Source: Blautia sp900556555
GTDB lineage: Bacteria > Bacillota > Clostridia > Lachnospirales > Lachnospiraceae
Strand: one strand, 5' to 3'
DNA length: 64,000 nucleotides
NCBI GenBank assembly: GCA_964250615.1
Contig: CAXUGM010000012.1
Made by a program: the position numbers and the translations under genes. Positions within the stretch are counted from its first letter, which is position 1; each line of letters begins with the position of its first letter. Below are positions 1 through 9,118 of the stretch, one piece after another. The notes beneath the pieces are model-generated. The model saw only the letters and a program-made list of their open reading frames with translations. It ran no database searches and had not been told where the DNA came from.

Positions 1-1
1 A

Positions 2-178
2 TACTGGATGCCGTTTTACGCCAATACGGGAATTCATGATGCAACCTGGAGAAGCAGTTTTGGCGGTTCTATTTATATGAACAATGGTTCTCATGGCTGT
101 ATCAACACGCCATATGATCAGGCAGAGAAGATTTTTAACAACATAGAAAAAGGTGTACCTGTTGTGGTATATAATTAA
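2..178 (+). CDS. L,D-transpeptidase (YkuD family), C-terminal end only
   Basis: The window opens inside this gene; only the last 58 codons and the TAA stop are present. The visible part contains the YkuD signature SHGCIN, whose cysteine is the catalytic nucleophile, preceded by a tryptophan/phenylalanine-rich stretch (WMPFYANTGIHDA) typical of the family fold. Family knowledge: these enzymes make 3-3 peptidoglycan cross-links or attach proteins outside the membrane. The N-terminal domains cannot be seen. ddl follows 30 bases downstream on the same strand, in keeping with a cell-wall gene group. Confidence 0.85.
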   Translation, partial: YWMPFYANTGIHDATWRSSFGGSIYMNNGSHGCINTPYDQAEKIFNNIEKGVPVVVYN

Positions 179-208
179 AAGAAACCTTTGCAAAGGAGAT
201 AATATGAT

Positions 209-1240
209 ATGAATATCGTAGTTTTAGCAGGAGGAAACAGTACAGAAAGAGAAGTTTCTATTTCATCAGGACAAGGTGTCTGCCAGGCACTTAGAGAGAG
301 AAATCACAGGGCTGTGCTGGTGGATGCTTATTTTGGAAAAGACACTGTGGGAGAGGAAGTATTCCCTGAAAAATATGATGTGGAGAAGGACGCAGACTGG
401 ATGAGGGAACAGAGCAGCCGTCTGGAAGAAGTGATGAAAACCAGAAAAGAGTTCTTTGGACCACACGTTCTGGAACTGTGCCAGAAGGCAGACATTGTAT
501 TCCTTGCTCTTCACGGTGCCAATGGTGAAGACGGAAAGGTTCAGTCTGTTCTGGACTTGTTAGGTGTGAAATATACCGGCTGCGGACCTTTAAGCAGCGG
601 AATGGCCATGGATAAGGGCATCACAAAGATGGTCTTTGAGGCAAAGGGGATTCCGACACCAAAGGGAATGACTTTAGAGAAAGAAAATTGCAGCAGTTCC
701 CTGGCAGATTACGGAATGGATTTTCCTGTTATCGTAAAGCCATGCTGTGGAGGCTCTAGCGTAGGTGTCTGCATTGCTCATAATCAGCAGGAGTATAGCA
801 TGGCACTGGCAGAGGCTTTTTCCTATGAAAACCAGGTAGTGGTAGAGCAATTTATCACAGGAAGAGAGTTTTCTGTGGCAGTGGTAGATGGAAAAGCATA
901 TCCGGTCATTGAAATCGCACCTTTACAGGGATTTTATGATTATAAAAACAAATATTCCGCAGGTTCCTGTGTGGAAACCTGTCCGGCAGAACTGTCTGCG
1001 TCTCTTACAAAAGAAATGCAGATGTATGCGGAAAAAGGCTATGAAGCTTTGAATCTTCAGGCATATGCAAGACTGGATTTTCTGATGGAAGAAGACGGAA
1101 GTATGTATTGTCTGGAAGCCAATACCCTGCCGGGTATGACACCTACCAGCCTGATTCCACAGGAAGCAAAGGTCATTGGAATGAATTATCCGCAGCTTTG
1201 TGAAAAACTCATAGAGGTTTCTTTAAAGAAATACCAGTAA
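209..1240 (+). CDS. ddl: D-alanine--D-alanine ligase
   Basis: The product is 343 residues, the usual size for the ATP-grasp ligase that makes D-Ala-D-Ala for peptidoglycan precursors in the cytoplasm. The N-terminus has the family start VVLAGGNSTEREVS. HGANGEDG near residue 103, the VKPCCGGSSVGV ATP-grasp loop and the C-terminal LEANTLPGMTPTS metal and substrate loop are present. The omega-loop FYDYKNKY has the tyrosine of D-Ala-adding ligases rather than a D-lactate type. An AAAGGAG ribosome site at 192-198 selects the ATG at 209; the ATG at 204 runs into a stop at once. murF follows after 30 bases, so the two probably form one operon covering consecutive steps. Confidence 0.96.
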   Translation: MNIVVLAGGNSTEREVSISSGQGVCQALRERNHRAVLVDAYFGKDTVGEEVFPEKYDVEKDADWMREQSSRLEEVMKTRKEFFGPHVLELCQKADIVFLALHGANGEDGKVQSVLDLLGVKYTGCGPLSSGMAMDKGITKMVFEAKGIPTPKGMTLEKENCSSSLADYGMDFPVIVKPCCGGSSVGVCIAHNQQEYSMALAEAFSYENQVVVEQFITGREFSVAVVDGKAYPVIEIAPLQGFYDYKNKYSAGSCVETCPAELSASLTKEMQMYAEKGYEALNLQAYARLDFLMEEDGSMYCLEANTLPGMTPTSLIPQEAKVIGMNYPQLCEKLIEVSLKKYQ

Positions 1241-1270
1241 TGGTTTCAGTGGTTTGGGAGGAAAGCAGAA

Positions 1271-2641
1271 ATGAAAAATCTGACACTTGCACATATAGCA
1301 GAAGCCTGTCATGGTACCTATGTGGGAACAGAAGAAAAGAAAAACCAGGAAGTAAGCAGTATCTTCACAGACAGCAGAAAGGCAGAAGAGGGCGGCTTAT
1401 TTGTTCCAATCAAGGGAGCCAGGGCGGATGCACATGATTTTATAGAAGATGTTATGGAGAAGGGGGCACTTGCCACTTTGTCAGAAAAAGAGCTGGGAGA
1501 GAAGCCATATCCCTATATTTTAGTGGAGTCATCCCTCCAGGCAGTCAAAGACATTGCAGAATACTATTTGGCACAGCTTGCGATTCCGGTTGTGGGAATT
1601 ACAGGAAGTGTAGGAAAGACAAGCACCAAAGAAATGATTGCAGCAGTTTTATCACAAAAATACTGTACCTTGAAGACCCAGGGGAATTTCAATAATGAAT
1701 TGGGTCTCCCTTTGACAGTATTCCGTCTGAGAGATGAGCATGAGATGGCTGTGCTGGAAATGGGAATCAGTGATTTTGGTGAGATGCACCGCCTTGCAAA
1801 AATAGCCAGACCGGATACCTGTGTAATCACAAATATTGGTCTTTGTCATCTGGAATTTTTAAAATCAAGAGATGGAATCCTGAAAGCAAAAACAGAGATT
1901 TTCGATTTCCTGAAGCCGGAAGGGCATGTGATTTTAAATGGTGATGATGATAAGTTAGTGACAGTGGAAGAAGTGAAAGGCATAAAACCAGTATTTTTCG
2001 GAATAGAAAACCATAGCGGAATCTGGGCAGATGAAATCAAACCAGAAGGTTTAAAGGGAATTTCCTGCTGTATTCATACAGAAAAGGGAAGCTTTTCTGT
2101 TTTGATTCCGATTCCGGGACATCATATGGTTTATAATGCCTTAGCGGGAACAGCAGTAGGGCTTACCTATGGACTTAGCCTGGAAGAAATCAAGGCAGGT
2201 ATCGAGAGTCTTCAGCCAGTCAGCGGAAGATTCCATATCATCGAAACCGGAAAATATACGGTTGTGGATGATTGCTACAATGCTAATCCAGTGTCTATGA
2301 AGGCGTCTCTGGATGTCCTTACAGATGCTATAGGAAGAAAAGTGGCAATTCTGGGCGATATGGGAGAACTGGGAGAAGACGAAATAGAAATGCACAGGGA
2401 AGTAGGTGTGTATGCAGCTTCTAGAAATCTTGATCTGCTTATTTGTGTAGGAGAATTGTCACAGTATATGGCAGAAGCTGCGAAACATGCAGCTCCGGCA
2501 AAGACAATCCTTCATTTTGCAACAAAAGAAGAAATGCTGAAAGAGCTTCCGAAGATTTTACAGGAAGGGGATACGGTTCTGGTTAAGGCATCTCATTTCA
2601 TGGGATTTGAAGATGTGGTGAAAGAATTGGAAAGATTATAA
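1271..2641 (+). CDS. murF: UDP-N-acetylmuramoyl-tripeptide--D-alanyl-D-alanine ligase
   Basis: The 456-residue Mur ligase adds the D-Ala-D-Ala made by the upstream Ddl to UDP-MurNAc-tripeptide, using ATP in the cytoplasm. An N-terminal MurF substrate domain with the IFTDSRKAEEGGLFVP motif is followed by the P-loop GITGSVGKTSTKEM near residues 110-123. Further on are GNFNNELGLPLT, the EMGISDFGEM motif and the C-terminal domain with DDCYNANPVSM and ILGDMGELG. A GGGAGG site lies just before the ATG at 1271. The gene ends in a strong hairpin at 2664 and is the last gene of the ddl operon. Confidence 0.96.
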   Translation: MKNLTLAHIAEACHGTYVGTEEKKNQEVSSIFTDSRKAEEGGLFVPIKGARADAHDFIEDVMEKGALATLSEKELGEKPYPYILVESSLQAVKDIAEYYLAQLAIPVVGITGSVGKTSTKEMIAAVLSQKYCTLKTQGNFNNELGLPLTVFRLRDEHEMAVLEMGISDFGEMHRLAKIARPDTCVITNIGLCHLEFLKSRDGILKAKTEIFDFLKPEGHVILNGDDDKLVTVEEVKGIKPVFFGIENHSGIWADEIKPEGLKGISCCIHTEKGSFSVLIPIPGHHMVYNALAGTAVGLTYGLSLEEIKAGIESLQPVSGRFHIIETGKYTVVDDCYNANPVSMKASLDVLTDAIGRKVAILGDMGELGEDEIEMHREVGVYAASRNLDLLICVGELSQYMAEAAKHAAPAKTILHFATKEEMLKELPKILQEGDTVLVKASHFMGFEDVVKELERL

Positions 2642-2663
2642 ACAAAGGAAAGTTATACAGAAA

Positions 2664-2703
2664 GGGGATGTGAAAAAACTCGATTGAGTTTTTTCACATC
2701 CCC
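2664..2703. terminator. Bidirectional terminator between murF and hicB-like gene
   Basis: A perfect 18-bp inverted repeat with a 4-base loop (GATT). The arms begin GGGGATGTG and contain an A6/T6 run, so either transcript would end in a hairpin with a U-rich 3' side. It separates murF (+) from the convergent gene at 2711-3049 (-). Confidence 0.85.
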
Positions 2704-2710
2704 AAATGAT

Positions 2711-3049
2711 TTAAAGGGCTGCGGGAGAATTTTCCAAAGTTTCTTCAATATATCTGTTTAAAGACATTTGATGTGCTGTTGTATAGATAATAAGCCTCTT
2801 ATGAAGTTCCGGAGAAATTCGGATGTTAAAACTTCCTTTGTAAGCAACTTCTGGTTCTTTTTCTTCTGCTTTGCAGGTTTCAAGATAATCGTCAATAGCT
2901 CCATGGAAATCATTCAGAAGATCTTTTGCATTTTCGCCTTCGTAAGAAATAAGGGAACGAATACCCATGACTTTACCATAGAAAATGCCATCTTCTTCTG
3001 AAAATTCAACACTGCCAAGGTATCCTTTATACTGGATTGTATTATTCAT
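2711..3049 (-). CDS. HicB-family antitoxin-like protein (no HicA partner seen)
   Basis: The product is 112 residues. The N-terminal half (IQYKGYLGSVEFSEEDGIFYGKVMGI) is the HicB_lk-type fold and the C-terminal half (GSFNIRISPELHKRLIIYTTAHQMSLNRYIEETL) is a ribbon-helix-helix/Arc-like DNA-binding domain. The start at 3049 is set by an AGGAGGG site 7 bases upstream; a longer upstream open frame lacks such a site. Family knowledge: HicB neutralises the mRNA-cleaving toxin HicA and represses the pair. HicA would be expected immediately upstream, but 3050-3734 holds no such gene, so this is an orphan HicB or a regulator with another partner. Confidence 0.75.
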   Translation of the reverse strand: MNNTIQYKGYLGSVEFSEEDGIFYGKVMGIRSLISYEGENAKDLLNDFHGAIDDYLETCKAEEKEPEVAYKGSFNIRISPELHKRLIIYTTAHQMSLNRYIEETLENSPAAL

Positions 3050-3285
3050 ATGAGTCCCTCCTGTTCTAAGATTTCTGCCGTTATTTATATTATACATCAC
3101 AACATGTAATGGTGCGACTAAAAATAGTTGCAATATAGGTATGTATAAGATGCAAAGAAAAATGTTCCTAACAGTAATGAAGTATGCGATTGGAGTGTGA
3201 ATATAAATTGCAAATTCATCATACCCGGCAGTTTCCGAACCGTACACCAATGCTTTTTCAGTTGAAAATGCTCTTTTGCATTTTT

Positions 3286-3553
3286 TAGCCTACATCTTTG
3301 GAGTACGAATAGGTTGGTTTCAGTAAATTTTGAAATTCCACCTACTTTTTTTGAAGGCAAATAGGCTGCTAAGCAAGATTCTCTATATTTAGCCTAACTT
3401 TTCTCGTGAAAAATAAGTTGAAAACTGGGAACCTTAAAATTTAGCCTATTCTGGTGGCAGAAAAGTAGGCTTATATGAGAAAAACATGCAATTTAACCTA
3501 TTTTGATTATAAAAAAATAGGTTGGAATGATAAAAACACGAATTTATAGCCTA
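3286..3553. repeat. Tandem array of degenerate 52-bp units with TAGCCTA...TAGGCT palindromes
   Basis: Five units start at 3286, 3338, 3390, 3442 and 3494, exactly 52 bases apart, with a sixth partial unit at 3547. Each begins with TAGCCTA or a variant (CCACCTA, TAACCTA). Each has the complementary half-site TAGGTT/TAGGCT/TAAGTT 24 bases later, at 3310, 3362, 3414, 3466 and 3518. The sequence between half-sites and between units is A+T-rich and poorly conserved. The array fills most of the 684-base gene-free stretch 3050-3734; the rest shows nothing I recognise apart from the stem-loop at 3691. No reading frame crosses it. Confidence 0.75.
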
Positions 3554-3690
3554 TTGGGGGCTGGATGAAAAACTTTTGAGTCCTATAAGTGCTTTTTACT
3601 GATACCAAAACATTTTTTATGGATAAAAGTGTTGTTTTTTCAAGAAATGGTGCTCTAAACAATGTGGGAAGTTTGAGTTATAGATTTTAG

Positions 3691-3721
3691 AAGGGACACT
3701 TCCATATATGAAGTGCCCCTT
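3691..3721. terminator. Stem-loop next to the end of plsC
   Basis: Inverted repeat AAGGGACACTTC / GAAGTGCCCCTT with a short loop, followed on the plus strand by a T6 run at 3731. It sits just past the stop codon of the minus-strand plsC gene, so it may end that transcript, although the T-run lies on the other side. Confidence 0.45.
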
Positions 3722-3734
3722 GGAGGTCTCTTTT

Positions 3735-4478
3735 TTATTTCACCAACTCTTGATTTTTCTTCAACATTTCTAAGATAATTCCCTGGGTATAAGCCCCCAG
3801 GCGTTTCTTATCCTCTTTGGAAAGCTGTTCAGGATAAATCGGTTTTCCGTATTCCACAACCACCTTACACGGCTTAATCTTTGGAAAATGATTCTCAAAG
3901 ATTTCAGCGGAGTTGCTGATAGCCATTGGGATAATGGGACAACCGGATTTTGTAGCGATTTTGAAGCTGCCTTCGTGGAATGGAAGCAGTTCCAGCTCAT
4001 CATTCCCTTTATTTCTGGTTCCCTCCGGGAAGATACAGATAGAAATACCATTTTTGACTTTTTCAATGGCAGTCAGAATGGTTTTCATACCTTCCTTGAT
4101 ATCTTTTCTGTCGAGAAACAGACAGTGAAGATACCGCATCCAGATAGAAAGCAGAGGAATAGGCTCCATTTCTTTTTTGGCAACGTAGCCTGTCAGGTCA
4201 GGACAGTGTACATAGGTAAGAAGAATATCAAAGAAACTTCTGTGATTTCCGATGTAGAGCACAGCCTGGTCTTTGGGAACATTTTCGTGACCAATAATGG
4301 TAATGTCTGCTCCCGTCACTTTTAAAATAAAACGGAATACAGTCTGAATAATCCGCAGGGAACTGATATCCTTGGCACGGGGATTAAATTTTCCGACAAC
4401 CCACTCAGCCAGCAGAATGGGAATGGATAAAATCAGATAACCAATTACACAAATACATACAATTATAAAACGTATCAT
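3735..4478 (-). CDS. plsC: 1-acyl-sn-glycerol-3-phosphate acyltransferase
   Basis: The 247-residue protein has an N-terminal membrane helix (FIIVCICVIGYLILSIPILL). The PlsC/LPLAT catalytic box NHRSFFD (HX4D) lies near residue 77 and the glycerol-phosphate-binding FPEGTRNKG near residue 151. The enzyme adds the second acyl chain to lysophosphatidic acid at the inner membrane face to give phosphatidic acid. The C-terminal half (PIIPMAISNSAEIF) also fits the family. It stands alone on the minus strand between the repeat array and the divergent lipoprotein gene. Confidence 0.92.
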   Translation of the reverse strand: MIRFIIVCICVIGYLILSIPILLAEWVVGKFNPRAKDISSLRIIQTVFRFILKVTGADITIIGHENVPKDQAVLYIGNHRSFFDILLTYVHCPDLTGYVAKKEMEPIPLLSIWMRYLHCLFLDRKDIKEGMKTILTAIEKVKNGISICIFPEGTRNKGNDELELLPFHEGSFKIATKSGCPIIPMAISNSAEIFENHFPKIKPCKVVVEYGKPIYPEQLSKEDKKRLGAYTQGIILEMLKKNQELVK

Positions 4479-4619
4479 AGCACATACCTTTTCCTTCCAT
4501 ATACATGTAAACCATTATAATGAAAACAATGGGAAGTTGCAAGCAAAATCAAGGTATAATCCAGGAAATATAAGCATACATATAGGATAAGACTGGCAAA
4601 GTGAAGGCGGCAGGGTAAT

Positions 4620-5030
4620 GTGAAAAAATGGGGAGCAGGAGTTCTGGTGATTGCATTGATGTCTTGCTTTTTGTGTGGATGCAGTATTGAAAAGGTGAGG
4701 GCACAGGATGGTCTCAAACCAGAATATACGGTCGTAAAGAAAGAAGACTATCCGGAAAAAGTAAAAGAACTGGTGGAGCAAAATCAGGAAAAGGAATTTC
4801 AGATGACCTATCAAGACAGCGGATTTCTGTATCTGATGAAGGGATATGGAAAACAGGAAACAGGTGGATACAGTATTCAAATTGAAGATTTATCACTTTG
4901 GGACAATGCCATTCATTTGCAGACAACACTTCTTGGACCGGATAGCAAAGAAGAATTGACGGAAGAGCCCTCTTTTCCATGCCTGGTCATTAAGATGAAG
5001 TACCGGGAAGAGCCGGTAATTTTTGAGTAG
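4620..5030 (+). CDS. Small predicted lipoprotein of unknown function
   Basis: GTG start; 136 residues. The N-terminus is a lipoprotein signal: KKW, a hydrophobic stretch, then the lipobox LCGC with the lipidated cysteine at residue 21. The mature part is short and charged with no domain I recognise. It lies 15 bases before the SipL-like gene and may be co-transcribed with it. The ribosome site before the GTG is weak (GGCAGGGTAAT), so the exact start is uncertain. Confidence 0.6.
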   Translation: MKKWGAGVLVIALMSCFLCGCSIEKVRAQDGLKPEYTVVKKEDYPEKVKELVEQNQEKEFQMTYQDSGFLYLMKGYGKQETGGYSIQIEDLSLWDNAIHLQTTLLGPDSKEELTEEPSFPCLVIKMKYREEPVIFE

Positions 5031-5045
5031 AAAAGGGGTCTTAGT

Positions 5046-6605
5046 GTGGAATTGATTACAAAAAAAATGTATATGATGGAAAGAAAATGTGAGGCAGTAA
5101 GCCAGATTACTTTTGATGAGGACTTAAATGTACCGGATGTCAAACCGGATATCGGAAGAATGATTCAGAAAAAGGGTGAAATCCAGATTGACGATATTCA
5201 GATTTCCCAGGGAAAAGCCTATCTATCAGGTGCTCTTGTGGTTTATCTTCTTTACGTCAGTGACGGCCCGGAGCGGAAAATATATAGTCTGATGGGAAAT
5301 CTTCCTATTGGAGAGACTATGAATCTGGAAGGCCTGGAAAACGGAGATAAGGTGCAGGTGAAATGGGACATCGAGGATTTAAGCATCCAGCTCATTAATT
5401 CCAGAAAATTAAATATGAAAGCCCTGGTGACCTTTACTGCTTATGTGGAAGATTTCCGCCAGGTGGAAATTCCACTTGGGGTGGAAGACAGTGATATTTC
5501 CCAGAAAAAACAAGAAGTCTCCATTATGAGCACTGCAGTACATAAAAAAGATATCATGCGTATTAAAGAGGATATTGCTCTGAGTTCTAATAAGCCTGAT
5601 ATCTACGAATTACTGTGGGATACCGTGGAAGTACGTGGATTGGATATCCGGGCTGAGAATGATAAGACCGGGGTTAAAGGAGAATTGTTTCTGTTTGCTC
5701 TTTATCGTGGAAATGATGACAATAATTCTCTTCAGTGGCTGGAACATTCTGTACCTTTTTATCAGGAGGTGGAGTGCAGCGGCTGCACCCCGGATATGAT
5801 TCCTAATGTGATTATTAATGTGCCGCACAGCGAATTGAAAGTAAAGCAAGATGATGATGGAGAAGACAGAATTCTCAGTGTAGACACGGCCTTAGAATTA
5901 GAAATGAAAATTTATGAGGAGGAAGACGTTTCTCTTTTAATGGATGTTTATACCCCGGTAAAAGATTGCAGGGCAATTCGTAAGAATTATAAACTGGAAA
6001 GTTTACTGGTAAAGAATTTTTCAAAATGCAAAGTGAATGACCGTGTGAAAGCAGAAAATAGCCAGGGGAAAATCCTTCAAATCTGCCACAGTGATGGAAC
6101 TGTGAAAGTCGACAGTACGAAAATCGTGGAGAATGGAATCTTAGTAGAGGGAATTGTCCAAGTGCGTATCCTCTATATTATAGGAGACGATGAGATGCCC
6201 TTCTATTCCATGGAGACTATGATTCCATTCAGTCATATCATAGAGGCAGAAAATATCACCGAAAATTGTGTTTATCATCTCAGGGCAGATTTAGAGCAGC
6301 TCTCTACCACCATGATAGACAGTGACGAAATCGAAGTGAAGATTGTAATGAATTTGAATGCAATTGTTTTGGAACAGACGGATACAGGAATCATTCAGGA
6401 AATCGAGGAACATGAATTAGACAGGGAAAAACTGTGCAGTATGCCGGGAATTGTAGGATATCAGGTGCAGCCGCAGGATTCCCTGTGGGATATTGCCAAG
6501 AAGTTCTATACAACAATCGAAAATATTGTCCAGCTAAATGGGCTGGAAAATGAAAATGTGAAGCCGTATGATACACTGATCTTGATGAAGAAAGTGGAGC
6601 GGTAA
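5046..6605 (+). CDS. sipL: SipL-like spore morphogenesis protein (DUF3794/SPOCS repeats plus LysM)
   Basis: The product is 519 residues, close to the length of Clostridioides difficile SipL. The first 450 residues carry DUF3794 (SPOCS) repeats, beginning with the conserved VPDVKPDIGRMI motif near residue 29 and again at LSSNKPDIYELLW and LRADLEQL. The last 45 residues form a LysM domain (GYQVQPQDSLWDIAKKFYTT). In C. difficile, SipL binds the coat ATPase SpoIVA through its LysM domain to localise the coat around the forespore; the same role is inferred here. GTG start with AAAAGGGG upstream. Mother-cell (sigma-E) expression would be expected. Confidence 0.85.
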   Translation: MELITKKMYMMERKCEAVSQITFDEDLNVPDVKPDIGRMIQKKGEIQIDDIQISQGKAYLSGALVVYLLYVSDGPERKIYSLMGNLPIGETMNLEGLENGDKVQVKWDIEDLSIQLINSRKLNMKALVTFTAYVEDFRQVEIPLGVEDSDISQKKQEVSIMSTAVHKKDIMRIKEDIALSSNKPDIYELLWDTVEVRGLDIRAENDKTGVKGELFLFALYRGNDDNNSLQWLEHSVPFYQEVECSGCTPDMIPNVIINVPHSELKVKQDDDGEDRILSVDTALELEMKIYEEEDVSLLMDVYTPVKDCRAIRKNYKLESLLVKNFSKCKVNDRVKAENSQGKILQICHSDGTVKVDSTKIVENGILVEGIVQVRILYIIGDDEMPFYSMETMIPFSHIIEAENITENCVYHLRADLEQLSTTMIDSDEIEVKIVMNLNAIVLEQTDTGIIQEIEEHELDREKLCSMPGIVGYQVQPQDSLWDIAKKFYTTIENIVQLNGLENENVKPYDTLILMKKVER

Positions 6606-6865
6606 GGAAGGGAATGGAGCAGCCGTTTTAGATGAATATTTATGATTTCAGTTTGAGGCGGCAGCTCCAGAAAAAGAAGCAGTTGTAAAGATAAGGAATT
6701 CATGATAGAATAAACGAAATCAGAGAGATTGTCTTTTCTCATATCTGTTGGCAGTTCGCCAAAATTTCAATTAGTCAAATAATAAAATAACAGGAATTTA
6801 TACCAGCAGTATTGTTATCTGTATATATTCTATTTATAATGTAGATATATAAAGTAAAAAGTTCA

Positions 6866-7450
6866 TTGCTTTTGTTGTACAGACAAACTAAGGATAAACT
6901 GAATCCTATTCTGACAATGGTTTTATATTATGGGAAAGAACCGTGGAATGGGCCGACATGTTTGAATGATATGCTGAATTGGGAAAATATTCCTGAAGTG
7001 GTGCGGAATAAGGTTGTGAACTATCCAATTTATATAGTAGATGTGATGCGTTTTCGCGGAACAGAGGAGATGTGTACGGATGCAAAATTAGTATTTGGAT
7101 TTTTGCAGAGGCATGAAAATCAACAGCAGCTTGAAAAATATATGAATGATAATAAAAAAGAATTTACCAATTTAGAGGAAGATACTTATGATATGATTAG
7201 TATTCTGACAAGTTCACAGGACTTAATGCCAGATAAACAGGAATACATGAATGAAAGAGGTGAAGTAAACATGTGTAAGGCTTTAGAAGATATGAAAGCA
7301 TCAGCAAAACAGGAAGAAAGGGAACAGAATATTTTTATCCTGGTGGAGTCTCTAAGGGAACTGGACATCCCAGAAGAGGATATTTTGAGAAAAATTGAGG
7401 AAAAGTATCAACTCCCCAAAGAAGAGGCTGTAGAATTCGTGAAAAAATGA
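6866..7450 (+). pseudogene. Truncated Rpn/YhgA-like PD-(D/E)XK nuclease family protein
   Basis: The 194-codon open frame matches the middle and C-terminal part of the recombination-promoting nuclease (Rpn/YhgA, 'PD-(D/E)XK nuclease family transposase') group. It opens with KLNPILTMVLYYGKEPW and has the family's glutamate/glutamine-rich tail. The N-terminal part with the nuclease core is missing, and the frame opens at a TTG without a ribosome site. I read it as a decayed remnant. The 260 bases upstream (6606-6865) hold only a stem-loop at about 6616-6668 and no recognisable coding start. Confidence 0.65.
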
Positions 7451-7541
7451 CATTGAAAATTACAAGATTTTCATATAGAATAAAATGTACTAAATAGGAT
7501 ACAATATACAATGTACAAAAGTAAGATCAGGAGGATTTTGC

Positions 7542-8420
7542 ATGAAATTAAGGGCACTTGCAAAGATAAATCTGGGACTGGATGTTCTTGGCAGGCGGGC
7601 AGATGGATACCATGAACTTCGTATGATTATGCAGACCATTAATATGTATGATCAGTTAGATATGGAAATCAGTGAGGAACCAGGAATCAAGATTACGACG
7701 AACCTTCCTTATGTTCCGGTAAATGAAAATAATCTGGTATATAAAGCAGCAAAGATGCTGATGGATGAATTCCAGGTAAAAGAAGGATTAACAGTAGATT
7801 TGCAGAAGATGATTCCGGTGGCAGCAGGTATGGCAGGCGGAAGTTCTGATGCAGCGGCAGCAATGATAGGTGTCAACAGGTTGTTCCAGTTAGGTCTGTC
7901 TGTGAAAGAACTGATGGAAAGAGGAGTCAGAATCGGAGCCGATGTTCCGTATTGCCTTTTAAGGGGAACAGCTCTTGCAGAAGGAATCGGTGATAAACTT
8001 CGTGCACTGCCTGCCTGCCCGGACTGTTATGTTTTGATTGGAAAGCCGGGTATCAGTGTTTCAACAAAGTTTGTGTACGAAAATCTCAGGGCAAATGAAT
8101 TGGAAGTTCATCCGAGAATCGACGAGATGCTGGATGCACTTCAGTGGCATAATCTGTACAAGATGGCGGATTTGATGGAAAATGTATTAGAGACCGTTAC
8201 GATTCCACGCTATCCGATTATCGAAGAAATTAAGAATCATATGAAGGAACACGGTGCATTAAATGCACTTATGAGCGGCAGCGGTCCTACTGTGTTTGGA
8301 TTATTTGACGATAAAATGTTAGCAGAGCATGCATGCGAGGCATTGAAGGAAAGCAGGCTGGCAAAAACAGTATTTCTTACCACAGTATTTAACAATGGCG
8401 GAAGGAGGTATCAGCGATGA
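7542..8420 (+). CDS. ispE: 4-diphosphocytidyl-2-C-methyl-D-erythritol kinase
   Basis: The 292-residue GHMP kinase of the non-mevalonate isoprenoid (MEP) pathway phosphorylates CDP-methylerythritol in the cytoplasm. Visible motifs are the N-terminal AKINLGLDVLGRRADGYHEL, the GHMP ATP loop PVAAGMAGGSSDAAAAM near residues 93-109 and the C-terminal LMSGSGPTVFGLF. An AGGAGG site precedes the ATG. The stop overlaps the GntR gene by ATGA, so the two are translationally coupled. Confidence 0.96.
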   Translation: MKLRALAKINLGLDVLGRRADGYHELRMIMQTINMYDQLDMEISEEPGIKITTNLPYVPVNENNLVYKAAKMLMDEFQVKEGLTVDLQKMIPVAAGMAGGSSDAAAAMIGVNRLFQLGLSVKELMERGVRIGADVPYCLLRGTALAEGIGDKLRALPACPDCYVLIGKPGISVSTKFVYENLRANELEVHPRIDEMLDALQWHNLYKMADLMENVLETVTIPRYPIIEEIKNHMKEHGALNALMSGSGPTVFGLFDDKMLAEHACEALKESRLAKTVFLTTVFNNGGRRYQR

Positions 8421-9082
8421 ATCTGGAGATGGAAATGGATGAATACCTGCCTTTACGTGATGTAGTGTTTAATACCCTGCGCAGGGCGATTTTAAAGGGT
8501 GAATTAAAACCAGGAGAACGTTTGATGGAGATTGCTCTGGCAGATAAGCTGGGAGTAAGCCGTACACCGATCCGCGAAGCAATCCGCAAGCTGGAACTGG
8601 AAGGCCTGGTGGTGATGGCACCAAGAAAAGGTGCAAAAGTTGCTTCTATTACAGAAAGAGACTTAAATGACGTGTTGGAAGTACGAAAGGGAATGGAAGT
8701 TCTGGCCATTTCTCTTGCATGCAAACGTATTACAGGAGAAGAACTGGAAAAGCTGGAATCTATAGAGCGGAGTTTCCAAAGCCTGATTGAGTCAGGGAAC
8801 CTTACAGAACTGGCGGAGATGGATGTGAAATTCCACGACACGATTTATCAGGCAACAAATAATCAGAGGCTGGTACAGCTTTTAAACAATTTGAGAGAGC
8901 AGATGTACCGCTACCGCATGGAATATCTAAAGGATATCGCTGTACGAAGAACCTTAGCAGAAGAGCATAAAGCAATCTGTGAGGCTTTGCGAGGAAGAGA
9001 CGAGAGCAAAGCACAGAATTATGTGAGTGTACACATTGATAATCAGCAAAAAGCAATTATTCGAAGCCTGAATCAGGAATAG
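8417..9082 (+). CDS. GntR-family transcriptional regulator (FCD domain)
   Basis: The product is 221 residues. Residues 10-75 form the GntR winged helix (VVFNTLRRAILKGELKPGERL and LGVSRTPIREAIRKLELEGL). The rest is an all-helical FCD effector domain with the metal/ligand-binding pattern DVKFHDTIYQ and the EEHKAICEAL histidine. The family usually binds small organic acids or sugar acids; the ligand here is unknown. It overlaps ispE by 4 bases, so its job may be housekeeping rather than control of an adjacent catabolic operon. Confidence 0.9.
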   Translation: MNLEMEMDEYLPLRDVVFNTLRRAILKGELKPGERLMEIALADKLGVSRTPIREAIRKLELEGLVVMAPRKGAKVASITERDLNDVLEVRKGMEVLAISLACKRITGEELEKLESIERSFQSLIESGNLTELAEMDVKFHDTIYQATNNQRLVQLLNNLREQMYRYRMEYLKDIAVRRTLAEEHKAICEALRGRDESKAQNYVSVHIDNQQKAIIRSLNQE

Positions 9083-9118
9083 AATGGGAAAAATAAGAAA
9101 TACTAGAAGAGAGGCAAA

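Noticed and set aside
209..1240. VanG/VanA-type variant ligase
   Set aside because: The omega-loop is FYDYKNKY, the D-Ala-D-Ala type, and the gene sits with murF in a housekeeping operon.
3286..3553. CRISPR array
   Set aside because: The period is regular, but only the short half-sites are conserved; there are no identical repeats of 24-37 bases and no cas genes.
4515..4880. Minus-strand frame opposite the small lipoprotein gene
   Set aside because: Shadow of the plus-strand gene; the plus strand has a clear lipoprotein signal.
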